DNA from: Candidatus Omnitrophota bacterium
GTDB taxonomy: Bacteria; Omnitrophota; Gorgyraeia; Gygaellales; Profunditerraquicolaceae
Length of the DNA stretch: 34,229 nucleotides
Direction of reading: 5' to 3'
Assembly (NCBI GenBank): GCA_026387265.1
Contig: JAPLLZ010000021.1
Span: 1-34,229 of the forward strand
Of this stretch, positions 14,722-21,459 are shown piece after piece. Under the pieces are notes generated by a model, which saw only the letters and a program-made list of their open reading frames with translations, was not told the DNA's origin and did not search any database. Within the stretch, counting starts at the first letter, position 1; every line of letters begins with the position of its first letter. A program made the position numbers and the translations under genes.

Positions 14722-14983
14722 TTACCCCGTTAGAGATAGGAAACGCTTCAGCCGATTCTTCAGATAGCGTTTACCCATTCCTGTTTTTAAATATCTTTCC
14801 CTAGTAAATGCGTCTTCTTTATCAATACAACCCTCATAATACACTAATTCAAAAGGGTCTCTGTTTTTAGTCGATGTTACTTTTGCCTGCATTATGTTCT
14901 ATGAAGCGTTTCCGTAAATCACCAGTTGTGCCGGTGTAGTACTTGTTATCTTTTATGCTTCTGATTACGTATGTATATACCAT
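14722..14983 (-). pseudogene. GIY-YIG (URI-type) nuclease, frameshifted
   Basis: Read from ATG 14983, the frame gives YTYVIRS, KYYTGTT, DLRKRFIEHN and then stops. One base removed from the AAAA run (TTTT at 14881-14884 on plus) restores the usual continuation: STKNRDPFELVYYEGC, the Glu/Arg-rich RERYLKTG, and KRYLKNRLKRF. The intact version would be 86 residues, the normal size of stand-alone GIY-YIG proteins, ending SLTG encoded by the terminal repeat; its TAA stop comes from the flanking TTTA copy. Catalytic-site equivalents (Tyr of the GIY-like and YIG-like motifs, Arg and the His of EHN) are kept. It may be a decayed gene, a sequencing error, or need a frameshift. Confidence 0.85.
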
Positions 14984-15004
14984 GCGCCGTAATCTCTAAC
15001 GGGG
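14725..15004 (-). mobile_element. Minimal GIY-YIG insertion element with 13-bp terminal inverted repeats
   Basis: CCCCGTTAGAGAT (14725-14737) and its exact reverse complement ATCTCTAACGGGG (14992-15004) bound a 280-bp unit holding only the GIY-YIG frame. TTTA directly flanks it on both sides (14721-14724 and 15005-15008), as expected for a 4-bp target duplication. Deleting the element plus one TTTA joins AAAGGA to the next ATG at the ideal five-base spacing. No transposase other than the nuclease frame is present. An internal inverted pair GGAAACGCTTC/GAAGCGTTTCC lies at 14739-14749 and 14903-14913. Confidence 0.8.
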
Positions 15005-15005
15005 T

Positions 15006-15650
15006 TTATCCTTTATAATAATTTTGCGGTACATTCTGTACAATAAAACGGCCGGCTTCAATAATACAGTCGTAAATAACCTTGCCCATCGGAGTATCTA
15101 CATAATGGCTAAAACCGCTCCTAAAAGCCCTATCCTGTGGAAATTTTATTTTCTTCCCGGGATGTTCCACTACCTGGCTTTGGATATCCCGGCTGTTGAT
15201 TACTTCCGAAGTAGCCCGATCAATAATCTTCAGGCTTAATTGCATGTTGGCTTTATTTAAAACTTCACCTAATAAACCACCCATAAAACCGCTAGCGCTA
15301 CTTCCGCCGCCAGCTAAACCGCTCTTGCCACCTGAGTTTTCCGGTACAAACTCCTCAATCCCGATACTAATAATAATATCCGCCTCTTGGGGCGCAACCA
15401 GCATAAAACGTTTTGTTCTATTTAAAATGTTGACAAGATATTCCTTAAGTGCCGCACTAACCTGGACATCAGCGCTGGATGTTTTTAATTCAAAATCATT
15501 AACGGAAATTTTAACTTGCGGCCCCCGATACGAATCCGATAAATCCCCAACAGAATTTTTATCCAATACAGAATGGGGTTTTGACGAAAAACACCCGCTC
15601 AGGGATAATAATATTACTATACCACTTAATAACTTTAAACCATTTTTCAT
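15006..15650 (-). CDS. Outer-membrane-type lipoprotein, CsgG/LpoB-like
   Basis: A 214-residue protein with a lipoprotein signal: Lys near the start, a hydrophobic run and the lipobox LSGC with Cys20. The mature part has an alternating strand pattern (VKISVNDFEL, ADIIISIGIEEFV, ANMQLSLKIIDRATSEVI) and a Gly/Ser-rich loop at about 108-125, resembling CsgG/LpoB-type lipoproteins; a specific role is not assignable. The final codons and TAA stop (15008-15006) contain the AAAGGA that once served the following peptide gene. The GIY-YIG element starts right at this stop. Confidence 0.7.
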   Translation of the reverse strand: MKNGLKLLSGIVILLSLSGCFSSKPHSVLDKNSVGDLSDSYRGPQVKISVNDFELKTSSADVQVSAALKEYLVNILNRTKRFMLVAPQEADIIISIGIEEFVPENSGGKSGLAGGGSSASGFMGGLLGEVLNKANMQLSLKIIDRATSEVINSRDIQSQVVEHPGKKIKFPQDRAFRSGFSHYVDTPMGKVIYDCIIEAGRFIVQNVPQNYYKG

Positions 15651-15992
15651 GCTTGGTTTTTAATATATTACCGATTAACCGTACTGTCAAGGAGAATTGG
15701 CCGGTTAGGCCACACCAACGCAACTCCACATAAGCGTTGGGTGCCCATCAACTAATACCGCGCAATTCCAATTAGCGCGGGGTGCAAAGCCTGAGGGGAC
15801 ACCGACGCAATACCTATTAGCGTCGGGTGCCAACGCCCTAAGGTCACACTAACGCAATTTCGCCACCTGGCGAACACCCGCGCAATTTGCGCTACCTAGC
15901 GCATACCAACATAACTCCTATTAGTGTTGGGTACCAATCAGCGCGGAGTGACCAAAGTTAACGTTAGGTGCCCCCCACGGTTAGGTGCCCGC
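15651..15992. repeat. Gap filled with a cluster of degenerate REP-like palindromes
   Basis: No gene is seen here. At least four palindromes share arms near CACCRACGC and GCGTYGGGTG around a CCTATTA-like centre: 15713-15743, 15756-15784, 15800-15829 and 15905-15932. Between them are related hairpins such as CGCCACCTGGCG (15860-15871). A nearly identical unit occurs at 30271-30300, again next to the CGCCACCTGGCG-like palindrome. The units vary in sequence and spacing and lack a conserved direct repeat. Such clusters may serve as transcription ends or be mobilised by a REP-associated transposase elsewhere. Confidence 0.75.
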
Positions 15993-16631
15993 TTAAAATA
16001 GTTCAGCTAAATCCCCGATTGCAGGAATAATTTTAAACGGCTGCTCTCTTCTAATTTCCGATTTACTGCTTGAACCGCTGGTTACAATTATGGTATTAAT
16101 TTTTGCGCGCCTGCCGGCCTGGGCATCAATAGCCATATCACCGACATATAAAGCCTGGGATTTCTTAAGCGCAAACCGCTTAACTATTCTATTTAACATC
16201 TCAGGATGCGGCTTACTATGCTTGGACTGATCCGCGCAAAGAACATAGTTAAAAAAGCCGCTTAAACCCAAATGCTTTAATAAAATGCGGGAAAATTTAC
16301 TGGGCCGGTTACTAGCTACTGCCAATTTATAACCTTTATTTTTTAGGCGGCGTAAAAGAGTTCTAACCTGTGGATATAGATGCGAATACTTAAGCAGGCT
16401 ATGCTTATGGTGAGAGCGATACAACTTTAATGCGCGTTTTAAATCTTTCGGCAAAACATACGGTTTAAATAAGTTTACATCTCCCCACCCCACCAAACGC
16501 CGAATAGTGTTTGAGCTCTGCGTTCTTAACCCTAAATTACGCATCAAATAATTGAAGCTTTTTTCAATTGCAGAATAAGCATCAATCAAGGTTCCATCTA
16601 AATCAAAAATAATTAATTTAATATTTTTCAT
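15993..16631 (-). CDS. HAD-superfamily hydrolase, phosphoglycolate-phosphatase-like
   Basis: A 212-residue phosphatase-type protein. Motif I is DLDGTL with nucleophile D10 and acid D12. Motif II is VASNRP, motif III is the lysine of SKPHPEM, and motif IV is YVGDMAIDAQAG. A helical cap lies at about 20-90. The family acts on small phosphorylated metabolites; phosphoglycolate or pyrophosphate are typical, but the substrate is not fixed by sequence. It stands between the palindrome cluster and a terminator hairpin, probably as a single-gene unit. No clear Shine-Dalgarno sequence precedes the ATG. Confidence 0.85.
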   Translation of the reverse strand: MKNIKLIIFDLDGTLIDAYSAIEKSFNYLMRNLGLRTQSSNTIRRLVGWGDVNLFKPYVLPKDLKRALKLYRSHHKHSLLKYSHLYPQVRTLLRRLKNKGYKLAVASNRPSKFSRILLKHLGLSGFFNYVLCADQSKHSKPHPEMLNRIVKRFALKKSQALYVGDMAIDAQAGRRAKINTIIVTSGSSSKSEIRREQPFKIIPAIGDLAELF

Positions 16632-16656
16632 CGTAAATTTTATTTTGGTCTACAAA

Positions 16657-16687
16657 ATTTAGGCAGGGTTTTAAGGCCCTGCCTAAA
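16657..16687 (-). terminator. Rho-independent terminator of the secreted-protein gene
   Basis: TTTAGGCAGGG and CCCTGCCTAAA form an 11-bp perfect stem (16658-16668 with 16677-16687), followed on the minus strand by a short T-rich run (ATTTTGT). It lies 37 bases beyond the stop of the gene at 16725. Confidence 0.8.
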
Positions 16688-16724
16688 ACACAGCAATTTA
16701 AATTACGTACAACCGGATAAAAAC

Positions 16725-17405
16725 TTACTGCGGCTGACTTTGAGTAGATGGAGCTGGTTCTGATGCAACCGGCGCAGGAGTTGAAGAAACTTCGCTAGTG
16801 GCCACAGGTGCACTAGCGGGCGCCTCTGGCTGCGCAACTGGCTGCGTAAGAACAGCGACGGGCTGCTCCACAGCAACAGCAGGCTGTGCTGTTTCTACAA
16901 CAGTTTTCTCTGCAACCACCGGCTGTGCTGTTGCAACAACGGCATTCTCTATAACAGACGGTGAAGCAGGCAACGGAGTATTTTCTGCTGCCGGGGCAGC
17001 AGTTGAAGATGAGACATCCGGTTTCTCAAAGCTAATATTCTTAGCAATATTCCGGTTATCCGCTCCGATCATATAATCAATGCTCAAGGTATCTTTTACC
17101 TTCAGCTGGCTAAAATCTTTTATATTCTCAAACGTAGTACTTTCATCAACCACTAAAACCAGATCTTTTTCCTGGTCAGTTTCATAATCAAGATATTTTA
17201 AGGTCAGAGTTTTAGACTGGCTATCTAAATTAGTTACTTCTCCCCAGGCCCATTGCAGATCATTTTGTAAATTGGGCTGCTGGCTAGAAACCGCTACCGC
17301 AGAATCTACCGGCACTGCTGCAACCTCTTCAGCCAAGACAATTTGCGCAGTAGTCGCCACCGCAATAGCTAAACCGGATAAAATAATAAAATTTTTCCAA
17401 TTCAT
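16725..17405 (-). CDS. Secreted protein with small beta domain and Pro/Ala/Val-rich tail
   Basis: A 226-residue protein with a Sec signal peptide (hydrophobic residues 6-24, cleavage likely after VLAEE or close by). Residues about 50-130 form a small domain (WAWGEVTNLDSQSKTLTL, then DTLSIDYMIG) like secreted OB-fold domains of the DUF5666 type. From 135 the chain is a low-complexity tail of VVA-x-QPVA-like repeats ending PAPSTQSQPQ, probably an extended linker. The gene has its own promoter, strong ribosome binding site (AAAGGAGG) and terminator. Function unknown. Confidence 0.7.
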   Translation of the reverse strand: MNWKNFIILSGLAIAVATTAQIVLAEEVAAVPVDSAVAVSSQQPNLQNDLQWAWGEVTNLDSQSKTLTLKYLDYETDQEKDLVLVVDESTTFENIKDFSQLKVKDTLSIDYMIGADNRNIAKNISFEKPDVSSSTAAPAAENTPLPASPSVIENAVVATAQPVVAEKTVVETAQPAVAVEQPVAVLTQPVAQPEAPASAPVATSEVSSTPAPVASEPAPSTQSQPQ

Positions 17406-17432
17406 CTTAAGCCTCCTTTAAGGTTGTTTTCA

Positions 17433-17461
17433 AATTATCATAAGTTTTCCGGCTTGTCAAG
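17433..17461 (-). promoter_or_regulatory. Promoter of the secreted-protein gene
   Basis: Minus-strand TTGACA (17456-17461), a 17-base spacer and TAATTT (17433-17438) precede the AAAGGAGG ribosome binding site and ATG at 17405. Confidence 0.65.
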
Positions 17462-18853
17462 TTATCTATAAAACGGCAAGAAAACCAGTGCTACCATCAC
17501 AATCAAGGTAGTAATTAAACCAACGGTTAAACCCACCCAGAACCAATCCAAAAAAGTAATCTTCAACCGCTTTTCCTTCTCTAAGATACCGATCGCCACG
17601 ATATTAGCGGTCGAACCAATCAAAGTAATATTACCCCCCAAGCAACCGCCAAAAAGCAAAGCCCACCATAATGGCTGCAAATTCATATTTAAGCTCTGAA
17701 AACCCTGGACTACCGGTATAAAAGCTGCCACCAAAACAACATTATCCAGGACACTTGAGCCTATTGCGCTTATCCACAACATAGCTCCAGTTAAAAGGTT
17801 GAGGCTATTTCCAGTTGCCGCTAACATATGCTGAGCAATAAAAACAGTCGCTCCGGTATATTTCAATGTCCCGGCTTGCACGAATAAAAGCAAAAAGAAA
17901 AGCAGCGTCCACCACTCCACATCCTTTTCAATATATTTTCTGGCCTTTTGATGCTTCCAAATCATTACGGCGCCGCTAGCCACTAGTGGCACAACTAATA
18001 AAACAGTATTCGGCGGCAGGCCCCAAGCAATCTCCATACGGTGATGCAAAGAGATAAAAATCAGCATTATCCCAAATATTCCCAGACTTAATTTAAGATT
18101 TTTATCCGGAGGAACAGAAATTAGCCTGATTAATATTTCATTGGCCCCCAATCTTTGCATCTGCTCATTAAGCAGCTTTATGGACTTTCTATACCAAAAC
18201 AAAAGAATGCAAATAGTAGTAACCAAACAAACCAACGCCAGAGGAAAAGCCTTAACAATAAAATCTTCAAAGGTCAGGCCTGACTTAGAAGCAATCAATA
18301 TACCGATAGGATTTCCTAAAACAGTAGCGGCAGACCCAATATTGGTAGCTAAAACAGAGATAATTACAAAGGGGATGGGGTTAACCTCAAAATAATCACA
18401 AATTTCCAAAACCGCCACCACCATAAAAATAATCGAGGTTACTTCATCAACCGTACAAGCAAGTAAAGCAGACAAAAGGCTGATCAACAAAACAAATTTA
18501 ATGCCGGTTAATTTGGGAATCCGCAGAATAATACTGACGATCCAGGTAAAAACTCCGGAATCTTTCAGTAATCCGATAATTACCATCATCCCCACCAAAA
18601 AAAGAATTACCTCCAGCGATGAGAATTCGATGACATGCTCCAAATCAACCGTCTTAGTCATTAATAATACGGAAGTACCAATGAAAGCGAAACTGAGGCG
18701 GAAATCCCAGAAGAAAAGTGTACCAAGAATGGATGCAGAAAATATGCCTATAGACAGAGCCTGGTGCGCGTTCATCCCAGAAAAATGAGCGCAGGCCCCT
18801 AAAGAAAATGCCAAAAGAAACAAACAAACTAACTTCAGAGAGAGGCTTTTCAT
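17462..18853 (-). CDS. ArsB/NhaD-type ion transporter (IT superfamily)
   Basis: A 463-residue membrane protein with about twelve helices. Paired signatures are present: CTVDEVTSIIFMV with NIGSAATVLGNPIGI in the first half, and SVLDNVVLVAAFIPV with LGGNITLIGSTANI in the second. The VDEVTS and NPIGI forms are closer to the NhaD/P-protein side than those of the carrier at 6583. Sodium/proton exchange or anion transport are both possible. The first helix contains LGAC but lies in a longer hydrophobic stretch, so a lipoprotein is unlikely. The gene precedes a secreted-protein gene that has its own promoter. Confidence 0.87.
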   Translation of the reverse strand: MKSLSLKLVCLFLLAFSLGACAHFSGMNAHQALSIGIFSASILGTLFFWDFRLSFAFIGTSVLLMTKTVDLEHVIEFSSLEVILFLVGMMVIIGLLKDSGVFTWIVSIILRIPKLTGIKFVLLISLLSALLACTVDEVTSIIFMVVAVLEICDYFEVNPIPFVIISVLATNIGSAATVLGNPIGILIASKSGLTFEDFIVKAFPLALVCLVTTICILLFWYRKSIKLLNEQMQRLGANEILIRLISVPPDKNLKLSLGIFGIMLIFISLHHRMEIAWGLPPNTVLLVVPLVASGAVMIWKHQKARKYIEKDVEWWTLLFFLLLFVQAGTLKYTGATVFIAQHMLAATGNSLNLLTGAMLWISAIGSSVLDNVVLVAAFIPVVQGFQSLNMNLQPLWWALLFGGCLGGNITLIGSTANIVAIGILEKEKRLKITFLDWFWVGLTVGLITTLIVMVALVFLPFYR

Positions 18854-18885
18854 TTATTAAAATGGTCCTCTAGTAATTTCTAAAA

Positions 18886-19455
18886 CTAATAAAGCGCAGA
18901 CTTAACCCTTGCCCGCAGTTTATTATAAACCACTGTCGCCAGAGAAACCTTTAATATATCGCCCAGTACAAACGGTAAGAAACCCAGCAGAAAAGCTTTA
19001 TGCAGCGGGATAAACATGCTTATTCTTAACCAAAGTGTACCGCTAAATAAAATTATGAAGTCCGCAGCTAATAATTTAATAAAAACAGTAGCCATGCTTT
19101 GTTTTTCTACGGATAAAAAACTTCCAACAAAAAAAGAAGCTAAAACAAACCCTACCAGATAACCTCCGGTTGGCCCTAACAAATACAGGCTACCGCTGCC
19201 CAGGCCGGTAAATACCTGCTGGCCAGTTAAACCTAAAAACATATAAGCAGCCTGAGAGATTACTCCCAATTTTTTTCCCAACAAAGCTCCAGAGAGCAAA
19301 ACAAAAAATGTCTGTAAGGTAAGTGGCACCGGGGTGTAGGGCAAAGGTATGCGCACAAAAGCTGATAAAGTAGTAAAAATAATAAAAACTCCCACCCCGA
19401 ACAACCGACAGAGCTTCTTATCGACGATCAACTCTCTATTAATAATTGCTTCCAT
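18886..19455 (-). CDS. bioY: BioY-type biotin transporter substrate-binding component
   Basis: A 189-residue S-component of the ECF family with about six helices. The family signature is plain: PLPYTPVPLTLQTF, then SGALLGKKLGVISQ, and LGPTGGYLVGF. It imports biotin, alone or with a shared energising module not seen here. Two start ATGs exist; the second (19455), six bases after AGGAG, fits better than the first (19461), which abuts it. Biotin genes or BirA sites are not seen nearby. It sits 32 bases upstream of the ArsB/NhaD gene. Confidence 0.93.
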   Translation of the reverse strand: MEAIINRELIVDKKLCRLFGVGVFIIFTTLSAFVRIPLPYTPVPLTLQTFFVLLSGALLGKKLGVISQAAYMFLGLTGQQVFTGLGSGSLYLLGPTGGYLVGFVLASFFVGSFLSVEKQSMATVFIKLLAADFIILFSGTLWLRISMFIPLHKAFLLGFLPFVLGDILKVSLATVVYNKLRARVKSALY

Positions 19456-19542
19456 GTCCATCTCCTATTATTATTGTGAAAGTTATAATTTCTATATTAT
19501 ATATGAAAACTAAATAATAGCAAAAGAAATAGAGTAAGCCCA

Positions 19543-19598
19543 TAAAAAAGGGCGTTTGCTGTTTTTAAGTCAGCCATAAAAACAACAAGCACCCTTCT
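19543..19598 (-). terminator. Rho-independent terminator after the Cys-rich mini membrane protein
   Basis: On the minus strand AAGGGTGCTTG-TTGTTTTT pairs with AAAAAC-AGCAAACGCCCTT and is followed by a run of T. The long, slightly imperfect stem and T tail are typical of intrinsic termination. It separates this gene from bioY. Confidence 0.75.
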
Positions 19599-19613
19599 TT
19601 GTAGGATTATTTT

Positions 19614-19838
19614 TTATTCTTTAGCAATAGCTAAAGTAATCACACCGGCTAAAATTAAAAACAAGCCGATACCGCCCTTAATTATCCCCAGTAGGTCTGC
19701 CCAAAAATTCAAAATCGCTAAACCTCCTAGAATTAAGAGCGCTAATCCTAAAGCAACCTTAAAAAGAGTGGCTAAGGTCTTCTTGGGATCGCAACATTTC
19801 TTTTCTACATCACAACATTTTTTCTCTTCTGCTACCAT
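19614..19838 (-). CDS. 74-residue membrane protein with paired KKCCD motifs
   Basis: A small protein with the cytoplasmic-looking start MVAEEKKCCDVEKKCCDPKK, in which EKKCCD occurs twice in tandem, followed by two hydrophobic helices (about 24-45 and 52-72). It is not a family I recognise. The two Cys pairs could bind a soft metal or an iron-sulfur cluster. The ATG at 19838 follows GGAGG by six bases and a strong terminator follows the gene, so expression is well supported. It may be cotranscribed with the acyltransferase upstream, 51 bases away. Confidence 0.7.
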   Translation of the reverse strand: MVAEEKKCCDVEKKCCDPKKTLATLFKVALGLALLILGGLAILNFWADLLGIIKGGIGLFLILAGVITLAIAKE

Positions 19839-19889
19839 TTGAACACCTCCTTTACTTTAAATGATTTAACTTACCAACACGGTTATCCT

Positions 19890-20810
19890 CTATTGAGCCG
19901 GGCGGCTCTTCCATCTGCGATGAATCCAACCCCACTCCGCCGGATATTTGCGGATATATGCTTCAATTATATTGGTAAGCCTTTGAATATTAATTAAGAT
20001 CACGCTCCGGGGATCATCGCCTTCTTCTAATTTTAATTCTGGTTCAAAAATTATCTTGTGCTGATCATCAGGCTGCCTAAGAATAAAGCAGGGAATTAAT
20101 GCTGCCTTGGTCCTTTGCGCCAAAACCACCGGACCGGTAGCCGTGGCGGCTTTTTCGCCAAAAAAATCCACAAATACTCCGGCAGTGCCAAAATTTTGAT
20201 CAATCGGTATAAAAATTAATTCATTGTTACGCAAAGCATTGATCGAATTATTCACGCATTCATTGCGCGGTTGACTATAAATAGTCCTAACTCCGAACTT
20301 CTCTCTTTTTTTAAGAAAAATTTTCTCCATTCTAGCATCATGCATCGGCTTCATAATGCCGCCGGCTTTATAGCCATCCACGGCTAATCTGCCCAAAAGA
20401 AGCGGAAAATTGCCAAAATGCGCACTAACTAAAATAACACCACGGCCGCAGGCTAAAGCTTTATCCAGGTTTTCCTTCCCCTGAATCTGCACAAATTTTT
20501 TTAAAGCTTGGGGTTTATCAAAGAAAAACATCAACTCCACTGCGCTTTTAGCCATATAAGTAAAGCAATCTTTAGCTATTTTCTCAATCTCCTGGGCGGT
20601 CTTTTCTTTGCCAAAAGCAATACCTAGGCTATCTAAGGCGATTTTTTTCTGTTTCTTGGCAAAAACATACGCTAATGCGGCAATATTTTTGGCAAAAGCA
20701 TAGAGGCAGCTTGCGGGAATGACCCTAACAATCAAAGAACATATATTTATCCCTAACCAAGCAGCGAAACGGCTAAAGCTTTTACGAACTTTTTTAGTAT
20801 CCATAGTCAT
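19890..20810 (-). CDS. Lipid A biosynthesis acyltransferase (LpxL/HtrB family)
   Basis: A 306-residue inner-membrane acyltransferase homologue with an N-terminal membrane helix (about 20-45). It keeps family landmarks SAHFGNF (H131), PMHDARMEKIF, IPIDQNFG with GVFVDFFGE, and the closing EWGWIHRRW. The active-site H-x4-(D/E) pattern reads H-F-G-N-F-P here, so the acidic partner is proline (P136). This might mean altered chemistry or a variant subfamily. The start at ATG 20810 (or 20804) is supported by a promoter just upstream; a longer frame from a GTG at 20864 overlaps that promoter. Confidence 0.87.
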   Translation of the reverse strand: MTMDTKKVRKSFSRFAAWLGINICSLIVRVIPASCLYAFAKNIAALAYVFAKKQKKIALDSLGIAFGKEKTAQEIEKIAKDCFTYMAKSAVELMFFFDKPQALKKFVQIQGKENLDKALACGRGVILVSAHFGNFPLLLGRLAVDGYKAGGIMKPMHDARMEKIFLKKREKFGVRTIYSQPRNECVNNSINALRNNELIFIPIDQNFGTAGVFVDFFGEKAATATGPVVLAQRTKAALIPCFILRQPDDQHKIIFEPELKLEEGDDPRSVILINIQRLTNIIEAYIRKYPAEWGWIHRRWKSRPAQ

Positions 20811-20822
20811 TAATTTTAGCAA

Positions 20823-20850
20823 ATTATAGCAAACTACCCTTAAATTGCAA
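20823..20850 (-). promoter_or_regulatory. Promoter of the acyltransferase gene
   Basis: Minus-strand TTGCAA (20845-20850), a 16-base spacer and TATAAT (20823-20828). The predicted transcription start is only about six bases before ATG 20810, so the message is nearly leaderless. Confidence 0.6.
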
Positions 20851-20885
20851 GGAGAATTGAACACCTCAAGCTTTAATCAAGAGTG

Positions 20886-20906
20886 AAATCCCGCAACAGC
20901 GGGATC
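20886..20906 (-). terminator. GC-rich hairpin between adenosine-specific kinase and acyltransferase genes
   Basis: ATCCCGC and GCGGGAT form a 7-bp stem with a 4-base loop (20888-20905), followed on the minus strand by TTCACTCTT. It is a modest terminator candidate for the gene at 20968. Confidence 0.4.
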
Positions 20907-20967
20907 AAGTACCAATAAGTTCTTATCTAACGAAATCCTTGCGCGCCAGCGAACAAGGACAAACACC

Positions 20968-21450
20968 TTAAAGTTTATAACCAATTTTGCGCAAGAAGTT
21001 TTTACGCCAGGCAACATCCTCAAGCCCCTCTACCCCCTGGGGAACTGATCCGTCAATTACTCCTAATATGCCGCGGCCGGATTGACTTTGGGCTACGATT
21101 ATTTCAGCGGGGTTAGCCGTAGCACAATATATATTGCATACCTCAGGAATATTCTTAATGGCATTTAAAACATTAATCGGGTAGGCTTGCTTAAGAAAAA
21201 TAATAAAACTGTGCCCACAAGCAAGCTCCAGCATATTTTTACAGGCTAAATCCACCAAAGCTTGATCATTACCTTCCCTTCTTATCTTACATGCCCCGGA
21301 AGCTTCGGCAAAAGCCAAACCAAACTTTATCCCGGGAACATTAATCAAAACTTCATAAAGGTCTTCCACGGTCTTAATGAAATGACTTTGGCCTAAAATA
21401 AAATTTAAATCCGCAGGTTTATCAATCTTTACCGTTAACAGCTCTAACAT
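20968..21450 (-). CDS. Adenosine-specific kinase family protein (PF04008)
   Basis: A 160-residue protein that matches the compact archaeal/bacterial adenosine-specific kinase family throughout: NFILGQSHFIKTVEDLYE near residue 20, KFGLAFAEASG near 45, GHSFIIFL near 80, IYCATANPAEIIVA near 105 and GVIDGSVPQGVE near 132. A crystal structure and adenosine-binding activity are known for the family, but its physiological role is poorly defined. The ATG at 21450 follows AAGGGGG. It lies nine bases downstream of the PIG-L gene and is probably cotranscribed with it. Confidence 0.9.
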   Translation of the reverse strand: MLELLTVKIDKPADLNFILGQSHFIKTVEDLYEVLINVPGIKFGLAFAEASGACKIRREGNDQALVDLACKNMLELACGHSFIIFLKQAYPINVLNAIKNIPEVCNIYCATANPAEIIVAQSQSGRGILGVIDGSVPQGVEGLEDVAWRKNFLRKIGYKL

Positions 21451-21459
21451 ATGGCCCCC

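Noticed and set aside
14639-15010. GIY-YIG gene as an ordinary UvrC fragment or homing gene inside an intron
   Set aside because: There is no intron or UvrC remainder; the frame is bounded by exact terminal repeats and a target duplication between two genes.
15196-15663. 155-codon plus-strand ORF
   Set aside because: It is antisense to the lipoprotein gene, which has a clear lipobox and strand pattern.
15700-15935. CRISPR-like array
   Set aside because: Units are palindromes with diverging arms and uneven spacing; there is no identical direct repeat with unique spacers and no cas gene.
16798-17076. 92-codon Ala/Gly/Thr-rich plus-strand ORF
   Set aside because: It is the antisense of the low-complexity Pro/Ala/Val tail of the secreted protein.
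20811-20864. Longer start (GTG 20864) for the acyltransferase
   Set aside because: The extension overlaps a good TTGCAA/TATAAT promoter and lacks a ribosome binding site; ATG 20810 fits better.
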